A DNA stretch of 64,000 nucleotides from UBA1181 sp045617845 (lineage in GTDB: Bacteria > Bacteroidota > Bacteroidia > Bacteroidales > Paludibacteraceae): assembly GCA_045617845.1 (NCBI GenBank), contig JAZLJL010000014.1:20055-84054 (forward strand), read 5' to 3'. The notes under the pieces were generated by a model. That model was given only the letters and a program-made list of their open reading frames with translations, was not told the origin of the DNA and did not search any database. This document shows positions 17,176 through 24,732 of the stretch, one piece after another. The number at the start of each line of letters is the position of its first letter. Within the stretch, counting starts at the first letter, position 1. The translations under genes and the position numbers were made by a program.

Positions 17176-18036
17176 TTAGTCTGCCAAAAAAGCATCTAAT
17201 ACTTTTCTTGTTTGGTTTGGCAAATCAGTTTCTGCCATTTGGAATCTTTTGACTTTCATTCCGTTTAGCCAATCGGTCCATATGTTTTGCAACGTGTAAA
17301 AATCGCCTTGACGTTCTTCGTCTACCTCTAAAAGTAAAATCTCCAAATCTGACAAATCTACACTTAGATGTTTCAATTTTGCGTTAGGATCTTCGATAAG
17401 TTTTTTTGATGTAATATACGTGTATTCATGATTGTCAGATTTCTGAGGTTTTTCACCGTTATATGGATAACCATCAGAGAGTATTATTAGCACGTTACGA
17501 TAGTTAGGCAACACACATTGTGTGTTAATCTTTTTGCCAAAGAATCCATATATATCGGCTCCAGTATATTTTTTGTCCTCTTTTGCTTGAGAATAAATTC
17601 TTGCCAAAGCGCTATTCCAAGTCTTTTCAAAAGTTATCAGAATCTCTTTTTTTTCTTTAAAATCTGTTTTGGCAAAATCAATTTCCAAAGTATTGGATAA
17701 TTGGATAATATTGGAATCAGCGGGAGCTGGATAAAAGAAAACTTCCATTCTATCCTTACATGGCACTATTTTTTCTTTATTTGCCTTTTCTTTGAATCTT
17801 GCGGTCAAGTGTTTGAATATTGCCAAATCCTTTTCGACAGAGGACACATTATTCGTGTTTTTTTCTATACGATCGGACAAATCAATGAACACAGTTAAAT
17901 TTAATGGTTTGTGAATAACAACCGAAATAGAATCACTATTGAGATCTTTCCCTGATGGGTTTCCTTCAGAAGAACAACTATACCCCAAGAGGGCAAAACA
18001 TAAAGTTCCCAAGACTACAATAAAAATTGTTTTCAT
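17176..18036 (-). CDS. vWA-like lipoprotein (third gene of TerB operon)
   Basis: 286 residues. A lipoprotein signal (hydrophobic 5-18, then YSC with lipobox Cys near 21) is followed by a von Willebrand A-like fold. The first strand carries the metal-site variant LTVFIDLSDRI (about 47-57) and the central strand reads NVLIILSDGYPYNG. The DxSxS MIDAS motif is incomplete (DLSDR), so metal binding is uncertain. The C-terminal half ends with a mixed helix. It starts 2 bases after the membrane protein gene and would sit on the periplasmic face of a membrane as a partner of that protein. The family was not identified with certainty. Confidence 0.65.
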   Translation of the reverse strand: MKTIFIVVLGTLCFALLGYSCSSEGNPSGKDLNSDSISVVIHKPLNLTVFIDLSDRIEKNTNNVSSVEKDLAIFKHLTARFKEKANKEKIVPCKDRMEVFFYPAPADSNIIQLSNTLEIDFAKTDFKEKKEILITFEKTWNSALARIYSQAKEDKKYTGADIYGFFGKKINTQCVLPNYRNVLIILSDGYPYNGEKPQKSDNHEYTYITSKKLIEDPNAKLKHLSVDLSDLEILLLEVDEERQGDFYTLQNIWTDWLNGMKVKRFQMAETDLPNQTRKVLDAFLAD

Positions 18037-18038
18037 TA

Positions 18039-19403
18039 TTATTCTGATTTTAATGTTAATTGGTCAATTAGTAAATCTTTTTTCTGAGGAGTCAAACTAT
18101 ATTTCACCTCCGTAATTTTGTTGTCAAAAATTTGTTTAGCCAATGTTTTGGTGTTCGATCCGGACGATGCTCCGGACAGATAGCTCATCCACCCCATAAA
18201 GAATTCATTAAGAGCTTTGTACAAATCATCAAAATCTATTACATTCCCGTTAATTTGGCCCTCTTTTGTTGCAATATCCTGATTGGTGGCGAGAATATCG
18301 TTATTCACTTGGTCCAGTTCCGTTTTTTTCTTAGATATTTTTTCTTCCTCTGTGACGATTTTCCGTTCTAGTTTTTCTTCCTCTTTTTGAATGTCTTTAT
18401 CGATTATCCGTAATTGACCTTTCCGATCCGTCAAATCGTCATATGTTTTCATCGCAAATCCGAAAACAAATCCGAAAATCAAATAAACAATGAACCCTAA
18501 AAAAATAATAGACCAAAAACGGACGTCTGCGAACGCCATATGAAGAGTATATTCTGGCATGTCATTTAAAGTGGTCAATGCTTTCATGTCATAGATTTTC
18601 TCGCTAATTTCATAGGCCAAAATAGCGTCAAATATGAATGTGATCGCATACATCATTACAGATTTTGCAATGCCTTTCCATCCTTCTTCGTTTTCAAACT
18701 GAGAGACTACAAATCCCAAACCGACGAAAACAAAAGGTAGAAGAGAGCAGAATAAACCCGCTTGCGCACCTTGTCGCCATGCTTTCGATAGCGCTTGTGA
18801 ATCTAGAATTGTAGATCCTAGGCCTAAATCATCGACGGAGAATTCTTTAAAGAATGCGCTATAAATAGCTGACGAGTAGAATGTGAATAGATATATCGCA
18901 AGGGCGATTAAAATTACGCAGGCGATAATCAATGTGAGTTTAACTGTTCGATTTGTTCCGGTAGCGCCATTCTTTATTTCTTGTTTTTGCTTTTCAAAAT
19001 CCGCAATTTTTTCTGTGTAGTCATCTTTTAGTTCTGCGATTTTGTTTGAGATGGTCTCAATGTCATTCTGTAATCCGTCTCTTTTGTTTTCAAATTGTAG
19101 TTTTTTTTGATTCAGAGAGTTTAGTTCCGCCTGAAGTCTTTGCTTCCTATCCTCTTGATCTTGTTGATTACCAACTTGTTCTTTCCGATTGTTTTGCTCG
19201 ACGACGGTGAGTGCAGAACTTAGAACCGAGTTGTTTCCTCCAGCTCTACCTGCCAAACGGAACCCCCAGGTTCTGTAAGTCTCTCCATCTTTTCTGACTT
19301 CTTCGCTATCAACGATAATTACCCTACCGGAATTATCGTCATTGGGAGTATCGTTGTCAGATTTCCTAAATAGGTTTTTTAGTTTAAAATTAGAAATATC
19401 CAT
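18039..19403 (-). CDS. Membrane protein with coiled coils flanking a four-helix membrane block
   Basis: 454 residues. There is a soluble polar N-terminus (1-70), a long heptad-rich coiled coil (about 75-150), then four hydrophobic helices (about 155-180, 213-235, 247-267 and 297-322). A second coiled coil (about 330-380) and a short soluble tail follow. I do not recognise the family. The two coiled coils probably face the cytoplasm and could mediate oligomerisation or contact with the TerB-like protein. It starts 2 bases after the TerB-like gene and ends 2 bases before the vWA lipoprotein, so the three are surely one transcript. Confidence 0.7.
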   Translation of the reverse strand: MDISNFKLKNLFRKSDNDTPNDDNSGRVIIVDSEEVRKDGETYRTWGFRLAGRAGGNNSVLSSALTVVEQNNRKEQVGNQQDQEDRKQRLQAELNSLNQKKLQFENKRDGLQNDIETISNKIAELKDDYTEKIADFEKQKQEIKNGATGTNRTVKLTLIIACVILIALAIYLFTFYSSAIYSAFFKEFSVDDLGLGSTILDSQALSKAWRQGAQAGLFCSLLPFVFVGLGFVVSQFENEEGWKGIAKSVMMYAITFIFDAILAYEISEKIYDMKALTTLNDMPEYTLHMAFADVRFWSIIFLGFIVYLIFGFVFGFAMKTYDDLTDRKGQLRIIDKDIQKEEEKLERKIVTEEEKISKKKTELDQVNNDILATNQDIATKEGQINGNVIDFDDLYKALNEFFMGWMSYLSGASSGSNTKTLAKQIFDNKITEVKYSLTPQKKDLLIDQLTLKSE

Positions 19404-19405
19404 AA

Positions 19406-19792
19406 TTAGTTTATTTTTTTTATTAAATCATTAAATGGAACGTTCCCCTTAGCGTTTTGCAGTAAAGACTCTACAAAAGGTGAAATTATTTCGGGTGAAA
19501 AACCGAATAAGTTTGCGTAATCGCACAATAACATCTTTTCCCTTTCATGTAAATTGTCATCAGCACATGCTATTCGTGACAAATCGTATAAATGATGGAT
19601 TTTTTCGATTGGATCTTCTGGGAAAGTTGTAATGTTACCACCTGATAAGATAGCGTCTTGTACATCCACAATAGACAATCCATACTCATTCCCTAATTGG
19701 TACATTAGGGCTAATTCCTTTTGATCGACATTCCCGTCGGCTACAATCATACACCAAATTCTCAGGAAGTGTGATTTTATAGTTTCATTCAT
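19406..19792 (-). CDS. TerB-like domain protein
   Basis: 128 residues, all helical. Two similar acidic loops, VADGNVDQKELALMYQLG (about 17-34) and CADDNLHEREKMLLCDYA (about 76-93), show the duplicated DGxxxxxE pattern of TerB/DjlA-N fold proteins, which may bind metal. TerB-like domains sit in tellurite and stress-response systems and in some phage-defence modules, where they are often combined with vWA domains. This gene leads an operon whose third gene encodes a vWA-like lipoprotein, which fits that association. Domain call by motif; no tellurite function is claimed. Confidence 0.7.
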   Translation of the reverse strand: MNETIKSHFLRIWCMIVADGNVDQKELALMYQLGNEYGLSIVDVQDAILSGGNITTFPEDPIEKIHHLYDLSRIACADDNLHEREKMLLCDYANLFGFSPEIISPFVESLLQNAKGNVPFNDLIKKIN

Positions 19793-19988
19793 AATCGCAA
19801 AAAACTGGCAAAATCCCCAATGTCAGTATTAAACAATAAAAAAGCGTGAGGATTTGTATCAAACTCGTCCGAATTCGAGGTCCTGAGAAACCTTTGCTAT
19901 AGACGAGCAGATACAAGATACCCACGCCGAGAAGTATATAAACACCCGTAGAGTGTGCCTTGAGGGTACATGATACCCTCGGACACAC
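19785..19988 (-). CDS. Possible small membrane protein overlapping the TerB-like gene start
   Basis: A 67-codon frame ends in a TGA that overlaps the TerB-like gene's ATG (ATGAATGA), a common translational-coupling layout. The product would have two hydrophobic segments (about 15-30 and 44-60). It runs across one arm of the large inverted repeat at 19871-20072, so conservation could instead be structural. Low confidence that it is expressed. Confidence 0.3.
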   Translation of the reverse strand: MCPRVSCTLKAHSTGVYILLGVGILYLLVYSKGFSGPRIRTSLIQILTLFYCLILTLGILPVFCDYE

Positions 19989-20072
19989 TACGGACTACGT
20001 TTATACAACCCATCCGTGGCATCCTCTCTGCAGTGTCCTCGATAGCAAATTCAAAATTTCTCAGGTTCCGAA
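19871..20072. repeat. About 200-bp imperfect inverted repeat next to the cassette array
   Basis: The left arm (from ATTCGAGGTCCTGAGAAAC) can fold on the right arm, which ends CTCAGGTTCCGAAT. Interrupted matching segments include TTTGCTAT, a CCACG block, TATAAAC and CCGTAG. The centre (about 19945-19995) is a tighter hairpin with AGTGTG/CACACT and GAGGGTA/TACCCTC. The arms are diverged but collinear. It sits directly beside array repeat R1 and upstream of the TerB operon. It may be a structured RNA, a recombination site or a decayed insertion. Confidence 0.6.
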
Positions 20073-20082
20073 TCACCAAGAA

Positions 20083-20223
20083 CAAAGCGTTGATGACGCC
20101 TTTTATTTATGTCGTTGCTCCAACAGTTTTACGCCTTGGGTCTTCCTCCTTCGCACCTCGGCAATTCAAGCAAGCTTGATTGCGCTCGGTTTGTCGTCGG
20201 TTCACGCCTTGGGAGCGGTGGGC
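20083..20223. repeat. Array repeat R1
   Basis: First of five near-identical units. The core begins TTGCTCCAACAG and ends GGGAGC (20114-20215), with a leading AAAGCGTTGATGACGCC hairpin and trailing GGTGGGCG. The core is an imperfect palindrome: TTGCTCC pairs with GGGAGC, and GCAATTCAAGC pairs with GCTTGATTGC except for one unpaired T. It lies just after the stop of the yhcG-like gene. Confidence 0.85.
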
Positions 20224-20229
20224 GGTAAT

Positions 20230-21288
20230 TTATTTATCTGTTTGACAAATATATTCCTTTGCAATGGCTATAGAACGATTTAATTTGTCTATAAACCACT
20301 GTTTTTCTGGCAGCTTCGTTAGATATTGAGCAACTTTTATATTTTCCTCGCCCAACATCATTATCTCAACATGCTCAGAATTTCCTTCACTACATAACAA
20401 CAGACCTATCGGAGTCTCCTCTCCTTCTTGCATTTCATACCGTTGCAAGTATTTCAAATACAACTCCATCTGTCCTTTGTATTCTGGTTTAAATTTACCA
20501 AGTTTCAAATCGATTGCAACCAATCGTTTTAATTTTCTATGGTAAAACAGCAAATCAATATAATAGTCGATACTATCAATAGAAATCCTTTTCTGTCGCT
20601 CCAAGAATGCAAAACCTTGACCTAATTCCATAATGAATTTTTCAAGATTTGCGATTATTGCATCTTCAAGCTCCTTCTCCGAATACAATCCCGATAACCC
20701 GAGAAAATCAAGCACATACGAACTCTTAAAAACTACATCAGCGAGATTCTCTTCCGTATTGTTCTCCATCATGTTCGTAGCACATAATGCTCCCGTTTCT
20801 GTCTTTACCGCTATAACACTACGTTCATAAGACATTGCATCTTGTTGTGCCCGCAACTGCCTAACACTCCAATGTTGCATTTGGCACATCTGCTGGTAAT
20901 AACGTCTTTTAGTATCGTCTTCTATTGATATTAATTCAACAAAATGACTCCAACTCAATGTTTGCGACAGTGTCGCAAACATCTTTTCATCACTATAAAT
21001 CTTATAAACATTCAGCATTCTGGTCAACGCTGAATAATTATATCCTCTACCATACTTCAAAGACAATCTTTGCGACAGTGTCGCAAGAATCTGCCTTCCA
21101 TATTGGGAATATGTTTGGTACTGCAAATCTGTGGCAATAGCCCTTCCAATCGACCAGTAAAGATAGGTTATTTGAGTGTTTAGAGTTACGGCAATCCTAT
21201 GAGAAGAGGCTATAATGAGTTCGTCAATTCCTTTGTACAAGGAATCGGCAACAACACATATTTGCTCATTCTCCATTCTCAAATCCAT
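20230..21288 (-). CDS. YhcG/DUF1016 family PDDEXK nuclease
   Basis: About 352 residues. The N-terminal DUF1016_N helical domain contains the typical YWSIGRAIA and YGRQILATLSQRLS segments. The C-terminal PDDEXK nuclease core has IDSIDYYIDLLFYHRKLKRLVAIDLKLGKFKPEYKGQM, with D and the K of IDLKLG as catalytic candidates. ATG 21288 was chosen; a TTG lies 9 bases upstream. The family is common in accessory regions near restriction-modification genes; its exact role is unsettled. The gene lies between repeats R2 and R1. A good -7 element (TATCTTTG) precedes R2, so the repeat would lie in its 5' leader. Confidence 0.9.
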   Translation of the reverse strand: MDLRMENEQICVVADSLYKGIDELIIASSHRIAVTLNTQITYLYWSIGRAIATDLQYQTYSQYGRQILATLSQRLSLKYGRGYNYSALTRMLNVYKIYSDEKMFATLSQTLSWSHFVELISIEDDTKRRYYQQMCQMQHWSVRQLRAQQDAMSYERSVIAVKTETGALCATNMMENNTEENLADVVFKSSYVLDFLGLSGLYSEKELEDAIIANLEKFIMELGQGFAFLERQKRISIDSIDYYIDLLFYHRKLKRLVAIDLKLGKFKPEYKGQMELYLKYLQRYEMQEGEETPIGLLLCSEGNSEHVEIMMLGEENIKVAQYLTKLPEKQWFIDKLNRSIAIAKEYICQTDK

Positions 21289-21305
21289 ATCAAACAATCT
21301 ATCAA

Positions 21306-21443
21306 AAGCGTTGATGACGCCTTTTATTTATGTCGTTGCTCCAACAGTTTGACCTTCTGTCTTCCTCCTTCGCACCTCGGCAATTCAAGCAAGCTTGATT
21401 GCGCTCGGTTTGTCGTCGGTTCACGCCTTGGGAGCGATGGCGA
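21306..21443. repeat. Array repeat R2
   Basis: Second unit of the family (core 21337-21436) with the same leading AAAGCGTTGATGACGCC hairpin as R1. It differs from R1 mainly in the segment after CAACAGTTT and in the trailing GATGGCG. It separates the yhcG-like gene from dinD. Confidence 0.85.
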
Positions 21444-21449
21444 TATTGC

Positions 21450-21457
21450 AAAGATAT
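21450..21457 (-). promoter_or_regulatory. Promoter -7 element beside R2
   Basis: TATCTTTG on the minus strand matches TAnnTTTG. Transcription would start near 21443 and pass through R2 into the yhcG-like gene. Confidence 0.5.
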
Positions 21458-21479
21458 ATAAAAATACGATTGGAATCGA

Positions 21480-22306
21480 CTACGAGTTCTTTATCCGTAC
21501 ACTTTTTTCATCCGAATTCAATCGACGTTCCACCTTCTTCACATCCTCTCCCGCCGGCTGATTTTCAGGAATGATTCCACGATTTAACATCATTTGGCGA
21601 ACCGCCATGTTGTTTTCCACATGCTCTCCTCCTATCTGCGACACACCATGCAGATTCTTCTGTTGAACATTAACAGAAGTCATTTCCGCAGCGAAATCTT
21701 TCGCCTTAATGTTTATTGTCGAGAGGAAATCTGCCAAAGGACGTCCATCGGGGACTCCAAGTTTGCGCTTCAGCACAACGTATCTATGCAGAAAAGAGCC
21801 TTGTCACCATTGGATCGTATCACAGCGAAACCTTTACTATCGACACCCCTTTCATAAAGCACACCAGACAACCTTTTCTCCGTCTCCGCTAATTTATGAC
21901 GTGCCTGAACACGTTCATACTCAAGGAAGCGCTTCTCTACCATTTCTGCCACACGGGTTTGAACTGCGAAATAATTTTGGGCAAAGGCAATCTCCGACTT
22001 CCTGGGATCTCCGTTCTGTGCCACAAGATAACAAGCGTAACGAGTCAACATATAATCATCCACTTCCCGAATTGAACCACTGCCTAGTGCGACCATTTTC
22101 CCGGCGCCGGGGAAATGGTCCTCCACCTTTCCACCTGCATTCACACATGCATCTTTCGCTTTCTGGATAACGCCTTCAAAGCGCTCCCATTTAGCATACC
22201 CCAACAAACCACACAATTCTCTCGCACTCCAACACTCCACACCTTCATAAGTGCAAGCTATGGATTCAAACTTCTCAAACAAACTCTTAATTTCCTCTGA
22301 TTTCAT
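21480..22306 (-). pseudogene. dinD: DNA-damage-inducible protein D, frameshifted
   Basis: Two overlapping frames together cover a DinD-like protein. Frame one (22306 to 21770) runs from MKSEEIKSLFEKFESIA through the BRO/KilA-N-like ARELCGLLGYAKWERFEGVI region to RSNGDKALF, then ends in unrelated residues and a stop. Frame two (from about 21790 to 21480) continues with the DinD C-terminus: KLGVPDGRPLADFL, AAEMTSVNVQQKNLHG and EDVKKVERR. The shift is equivalent to one missing base between about 21800 and 21780. No X-XXY-YYZ slippery site is present, so it looks like a mutation. It lies between repeats R3 and R2. Confidence 0.85.
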
Positions 22307-22340
22307 ACAAACAGGATTTTAAACAAACAAATAAGATAAC

Positions 22341-22448
22341 TTGCTCCAACAGTTTGACCTTCGGTCTTCCTCCTTCGCACCTCGGCAATTCAAGCAAGCT
22401 TGATTGCGCTCGGTTTGTCGTCGGTTCACGCCTTGGGAGCGGTGGGCG
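22341..22448. repeat. Array repeat R3
   Basis: Third unit (core 22341-22440), lacking the leading GCGTTGATGACGC hairpin seen in R1 and R2. It separates dinD from the zeta-toxin pair. Confidence 0.85.
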
Positions 22449-22481
22449 TTTATAATACAAAGGTGAAACACCTTTTGCTTA

Positions 22482-23069
22482 TCATATCAATACTTTTGTC
22501 CATTCTGGCAAGTCAAAAGTATATTTTTTGAATATACCTCCATCAACAGTCCTAAACAAAAGAGTTGGCAATTCATTCTCGATAGAATTATCATATATAT
22601 AAGCTCTATCTACTATTTTTATTGCCTCCGCCGCATTTTCCAAAGACTTATAATACCTTGATATTATCTTTGAAATAGGCACTTCATGGCCTCCATTCAT
22701 AAATCGTTTTGTTATGCGAAGAACATTTATCTCTGGATTATTCGTACACACAAAAAAGAAACGAACAAAAAATCCCTTCTCTTTTGCCAACTTTATGAAA
22801 TCTAACTTTTCTGCAGACGAAAAAACAGTTTCAAAAACAAAATTCTTTTTGTTTTCTAAACATTCGTACCGCATTTGAGTTGCTAACTTTGCCGCATTTA
22901 AAACTGCGTCAGACGAATTCCAATCTCCAAACTCTTCTTGTGCAATATTATCAGGATTGATATAAACACTCCCCTCTCCCCACTCATTCTCAAGCAACTG
23001 AATAGTGGTCGTCGTCTTTCCAGAACCATTAGGTCCAGCTATCACACAAAGAGTTGGCTTAAATTCCAT
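22482..23069 (-). CDS. Zeta-toxin family P-loop kinase
   Basis: 195 residues. Walker A AGPNGSGKTTT is at 10-20, with INPDNIAQEEFG and the substrate-side FVFETVFSS typical of zeta-toxin-like kinases; an RITKRFMNGGHEVP motif with the arginines of the lid follows. Zeta toxins phosphorylate UDP-N-acetylglucosamine and block peptidoglycan synthesis; related members phosphorylate other nucleotide substrates. A 60-residue gene 3 bases upstream is the likely antitoxin. Both lie between repeats R4 and R3. Confidence 0.85.
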   Translation of the reverse strand: MEFKPTLCVIAGPNGSGKTTTTIQLLENEWGEGSVYINPDNIAQEEFGDWNSSDAVLNAAKLATQMRYECLENKKNFVFETVFSSAEKLDFIKLAKEKGFFVRFFFVCTNNPEINVLRITKRFMNGGHEVPISKIISRYYKSLENAAEAIKIVDRAYIYDNSIENELPTLLFRTVDGGIFKKYTFDLPEWTKVLI

Positions 23070-23072
23070 ACA

Positions 23073-23255
23073 CTATTGCTTTTTACTTTTGGCACGCCGA
23101 ATTGTTTCCTCAAGCAACATTTTGAATTTCAACTCTGCTTGAGCCGAAGAGACACGAGCCGACATAGCTACTTTCTCCATTATAGCATGCAACATCTCGT
23201 CTGTCGGTTCTTCCAACGACGATAACCTATAAGAATGCAATAATTCTTCACTCAT
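23073..23255 (-). CDS. Small helical protein, probable antitoxin of the zeta-type toxin
   Basis: 60 residues, helical and charged, with a basic C-terminus (RRAKSKKQ). It is followed after 3 bases by the zeta-type kinase gene, the usual antitoxin-first order. It does not obviously resemble the classical epsilon antitoxin. Its function is inferred from position. Confidence 0.65.
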   Translation of the reverse strand: MSEELLHSYRLSSLEEPTDEMLHAIMEKVAMSARVSSAQAELKFKMLLEETIRRAKSKKQ

Positions 23256-23260
23256 AATTT

Positions 23261-23393
23261 CGTTATGCCTTTTATTTATATCGTTGCTCCAACAGTTTTA
23301 CGCCTTGGGTCTTCCTCCTTCGCACCTCGGCAATTCATGCAAGCTTGATTGCGCTCGGTTTGTCGTCGGTTTCCGTCTTGGGAGCGATGGGCG
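23261..23393. repeat. Array repeat R4
   Basis: Fourth unit (core 23284-23385). The leader is degenerate (CGTTATGCCTTTTATTTATATCG), and the palindrome centre has TTCATGC in place of TTCAAGC. It separates the zeta pair from the DUF3990 trio. Confidence 0.85.
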
Positions 23394-23400
23394 GATATAA

Positions 23401-23643
23401 TCAACAAGCCAATGCTTGGTCAATCATTTCTTTTCTTTCTTCTACAAGATAACTATAAACATACCTTGCAGACTGATAATACAAACCTGTATTTGCATCG
23501 CAAAGTTTGGCAAAGGTATTTGACTGATACAAAATATCAAAAGCCTTGCTAACAGAAAGATGATCCTTCTCTGTCAGAATGGTAATCAAATCGGTTGTGA
23601 GCGATTGAACCATAAAATCAAACTCTTGTTTCGTTACATTCAT
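23401..23643 (-). CDS. Small protein coupled to the DUF3990 gene
   Basis: 80 residues from the ATG at 23643, which overlaps the DUF3990 stop by 4 bases. All helical, with LTEKDHLSVSKAFDILYQS and a NTGLYYQSARYVYSYLVEE segment. It resembles the small proteins that accompany DUF3990 ART-like genes in Bacteroidota, but I cannot name the family with confidence. Being third of a coupled trio, it may be an antitoxin or accessory component. Confidence 0.65.
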   Translation of the reverse strand: MNVTKQEFDFMVQSLTTDLITILTEKDHLSVSKAFDILYQSNTFAKLCDANTGLYYQSARYVYSYLVEERKEMIDQALAC

Positions 23644-24116
23644 ATCCTTACCAATTTCGATATTGCCAACTCCGTACAAAAGGCATATTGAAAAGTTATG
23701 CCTTTCATATATTTTATTCGTTCCAAGAATGTTTCAAAAGATATGTAACCATTCCTGAAATTATTGATTTGGGCACCAACTCTATCATTGGCTATTGGAC
23801 CATACACAACATCAAATTCGTGCAATGTTCGTCCTTGCTCATCATTTCTATGGTCATAAATAAAACGAGCCCAATCCTCGGTATAGCTTTCAAAACTTTT
23901 GAATCGTAATGTTCCGTCAGTTACCAGCGACTCATCAAAGTCAAAGCTCATAACAACCGGTTCTCCTCCAAGGAAAACAGTTTTCAATTTAGCCATCTCC
24001 TCGGCCTGAGCATAAGCATCAGATAAATAGAACGCCTTCCCAAAATCTTTATTAGGTTTGGAATAAGACAAGTCTATCTTGTCAACGACCATATTGGACC
24101 CATGATACAGTTTCAC
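23640..24116 (-). CDS. DUF3990 family, ADP-ribosyltransferase-like putative toxin
   Basis: 158 residues. It begins MKLYHGSN, the short strand-turn typical of ART-fold toxins. It continues with KDFGKAFYLSD (analogous to the Tyr-containing NAD-binding strand), and a later FDVVYGPIANDRVG stretch. These match the DUF3990 family, thought to be ADP-ribosyltransferase-like. It overlaps the upstream DUF3791-like gene and the downstream small gene by 4 bases each. A toxin role is inferred from fold and operon arrangement. Confidence 0.8.
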   Translation of the reverse strand: MKLYHGSNMVVDKIDLSYSKPNKDFGKAFYLSDAYAQAEEMAKLKTVFLGGEPVVMSFDFDESLVTDGTLRFKSFESYTEDWARFIYDHRNDEQGRTLHEFDVVYGPIANDRVGAQINNFRNGYISFETFLERIKYMKGITFQYAFCTELAISKLVRI

Positions 24117-24337
24117 AAATCACCTCCCTTCCTTTTACAGAAAGCAGACAATCCATCCACCATATCCTCAAATCGTTGCGTATGCATAATGCCATAATGA
24201 GACTGAATCAAATCTAAAGCACCATAGCGACTCAGATAAGACTGAGCCTCCTGACAACTAATGTTATATCTCTTAGCAAACGAGCCAATCAACATAACCA
24301 TATATTCTACTATGTCTCGTAAATTATACATACTCAT
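24113..24337 (-). CDS. DUF3791 family small protein, probable antitoxin
   Basis: 74 residues, helical: VEYMVMLIGSFAKRYNISCQEAQSYLSRYGALDLIQSHY followed by HTQRFEDMVDGL, the DUF3791 pattern. It is first in the coupled trio with the DUF3990 gene, the expected antitoxin position. Function inferred from partner and order. Confidence 0.75.
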   Translation of the reverse strand: MSMYNLRDIVEYMVMLIGSFAKRYNISCQEAQSYLSRYGALDLIQSHYGIMHTQRFEDMVDGLSAFCKRKGGDL

Positions 24338-24344
24338 ACCTCAC

Positions 24345-24452
24345 TTGCTCCAACCTTTTTGACCATCGGTCTTCCTCCTTCGCACCTCGGCAATTCAAGC
24401 AAGCTTGATTGCGCTCGGTTTGTCGTCGGTTCACGCCTTGGGAGCATGGGCG
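24345..24452. repeat. Array repeat R5
   Basis: Fifth unit (core 24345-24445), again without the leading hairpin and with a slightly diverged beginning (CAACCTTTTTGACC). It is the unit at the upstream end of the minus-strand gene array, next to REP palindromes. Confidence 0.85.
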
Positions 24453-24458
24453 ATATTG

Positions 24459-24466
24459 CAAAGATA
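24459..24466 (-). promoter_or_regulatory. Promoter -7 element beside R5
   Basis: TATCTTTG (minus strand) matches TAnnTTTG, in the same position relative to R5 as the element beside R2. It would transcribe R5 and then the DUF3791-DUF3990 trio. Confidence 0.5.
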
Positions 24467-24500
24467 TAAAAATTTTCGTTCGTGCACATCCATTGGTTTA

Positions 24501-24714
24501 ATCCCTACGGGATAAAACATCACCCAACCCCACGTTTAACCACCACCCGTGTTTAACCCCTGACGGGGTTTGTTGGGTCGTTGATTATCATCTACCCGTG
24601 TTTAACCCCTGACGGGGTTTGTTCGATCTCGGGTCTGAACATTAAGCACATACGCCGTTAGGCGTCCAACATGGGTAGAATCAATGCACGTACCGCGGAT
24701 TTTTCCCGTAGGGA
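24501..24714. repeat. REP-like palindrome cluster
   Basis: Short palindromes follow one another: ATCCCTACGGGAT (24501-24513), two identical 30-bp copies built around AACCCCTGACGGGGTT (24545-24574 and 24594-24623), ACGCCGTTAGGCGT (24652-24665) and TTCCCGTAGGGAA (24702-24714). They adjoin a truncated REP-associated transposase gene. The AACCCC/GGGGTT type also occurs inside the element at 54350-54639. Confidence 0.75.
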
Positions 24715-24732
24715 ATAAACAACACACACCGA

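Noticed and set aside
21770..21800. Programmed frameshift in dinD
   Set aside because: No canonical slippery heptamer or downstream structure was seen; a simple one-base loss fits better.
20083..24452. CRISPR array
   Set aside because: Repeats are over 100 bp and separated by about 1 kb of genes; no short spacer pattern and no cas genes.
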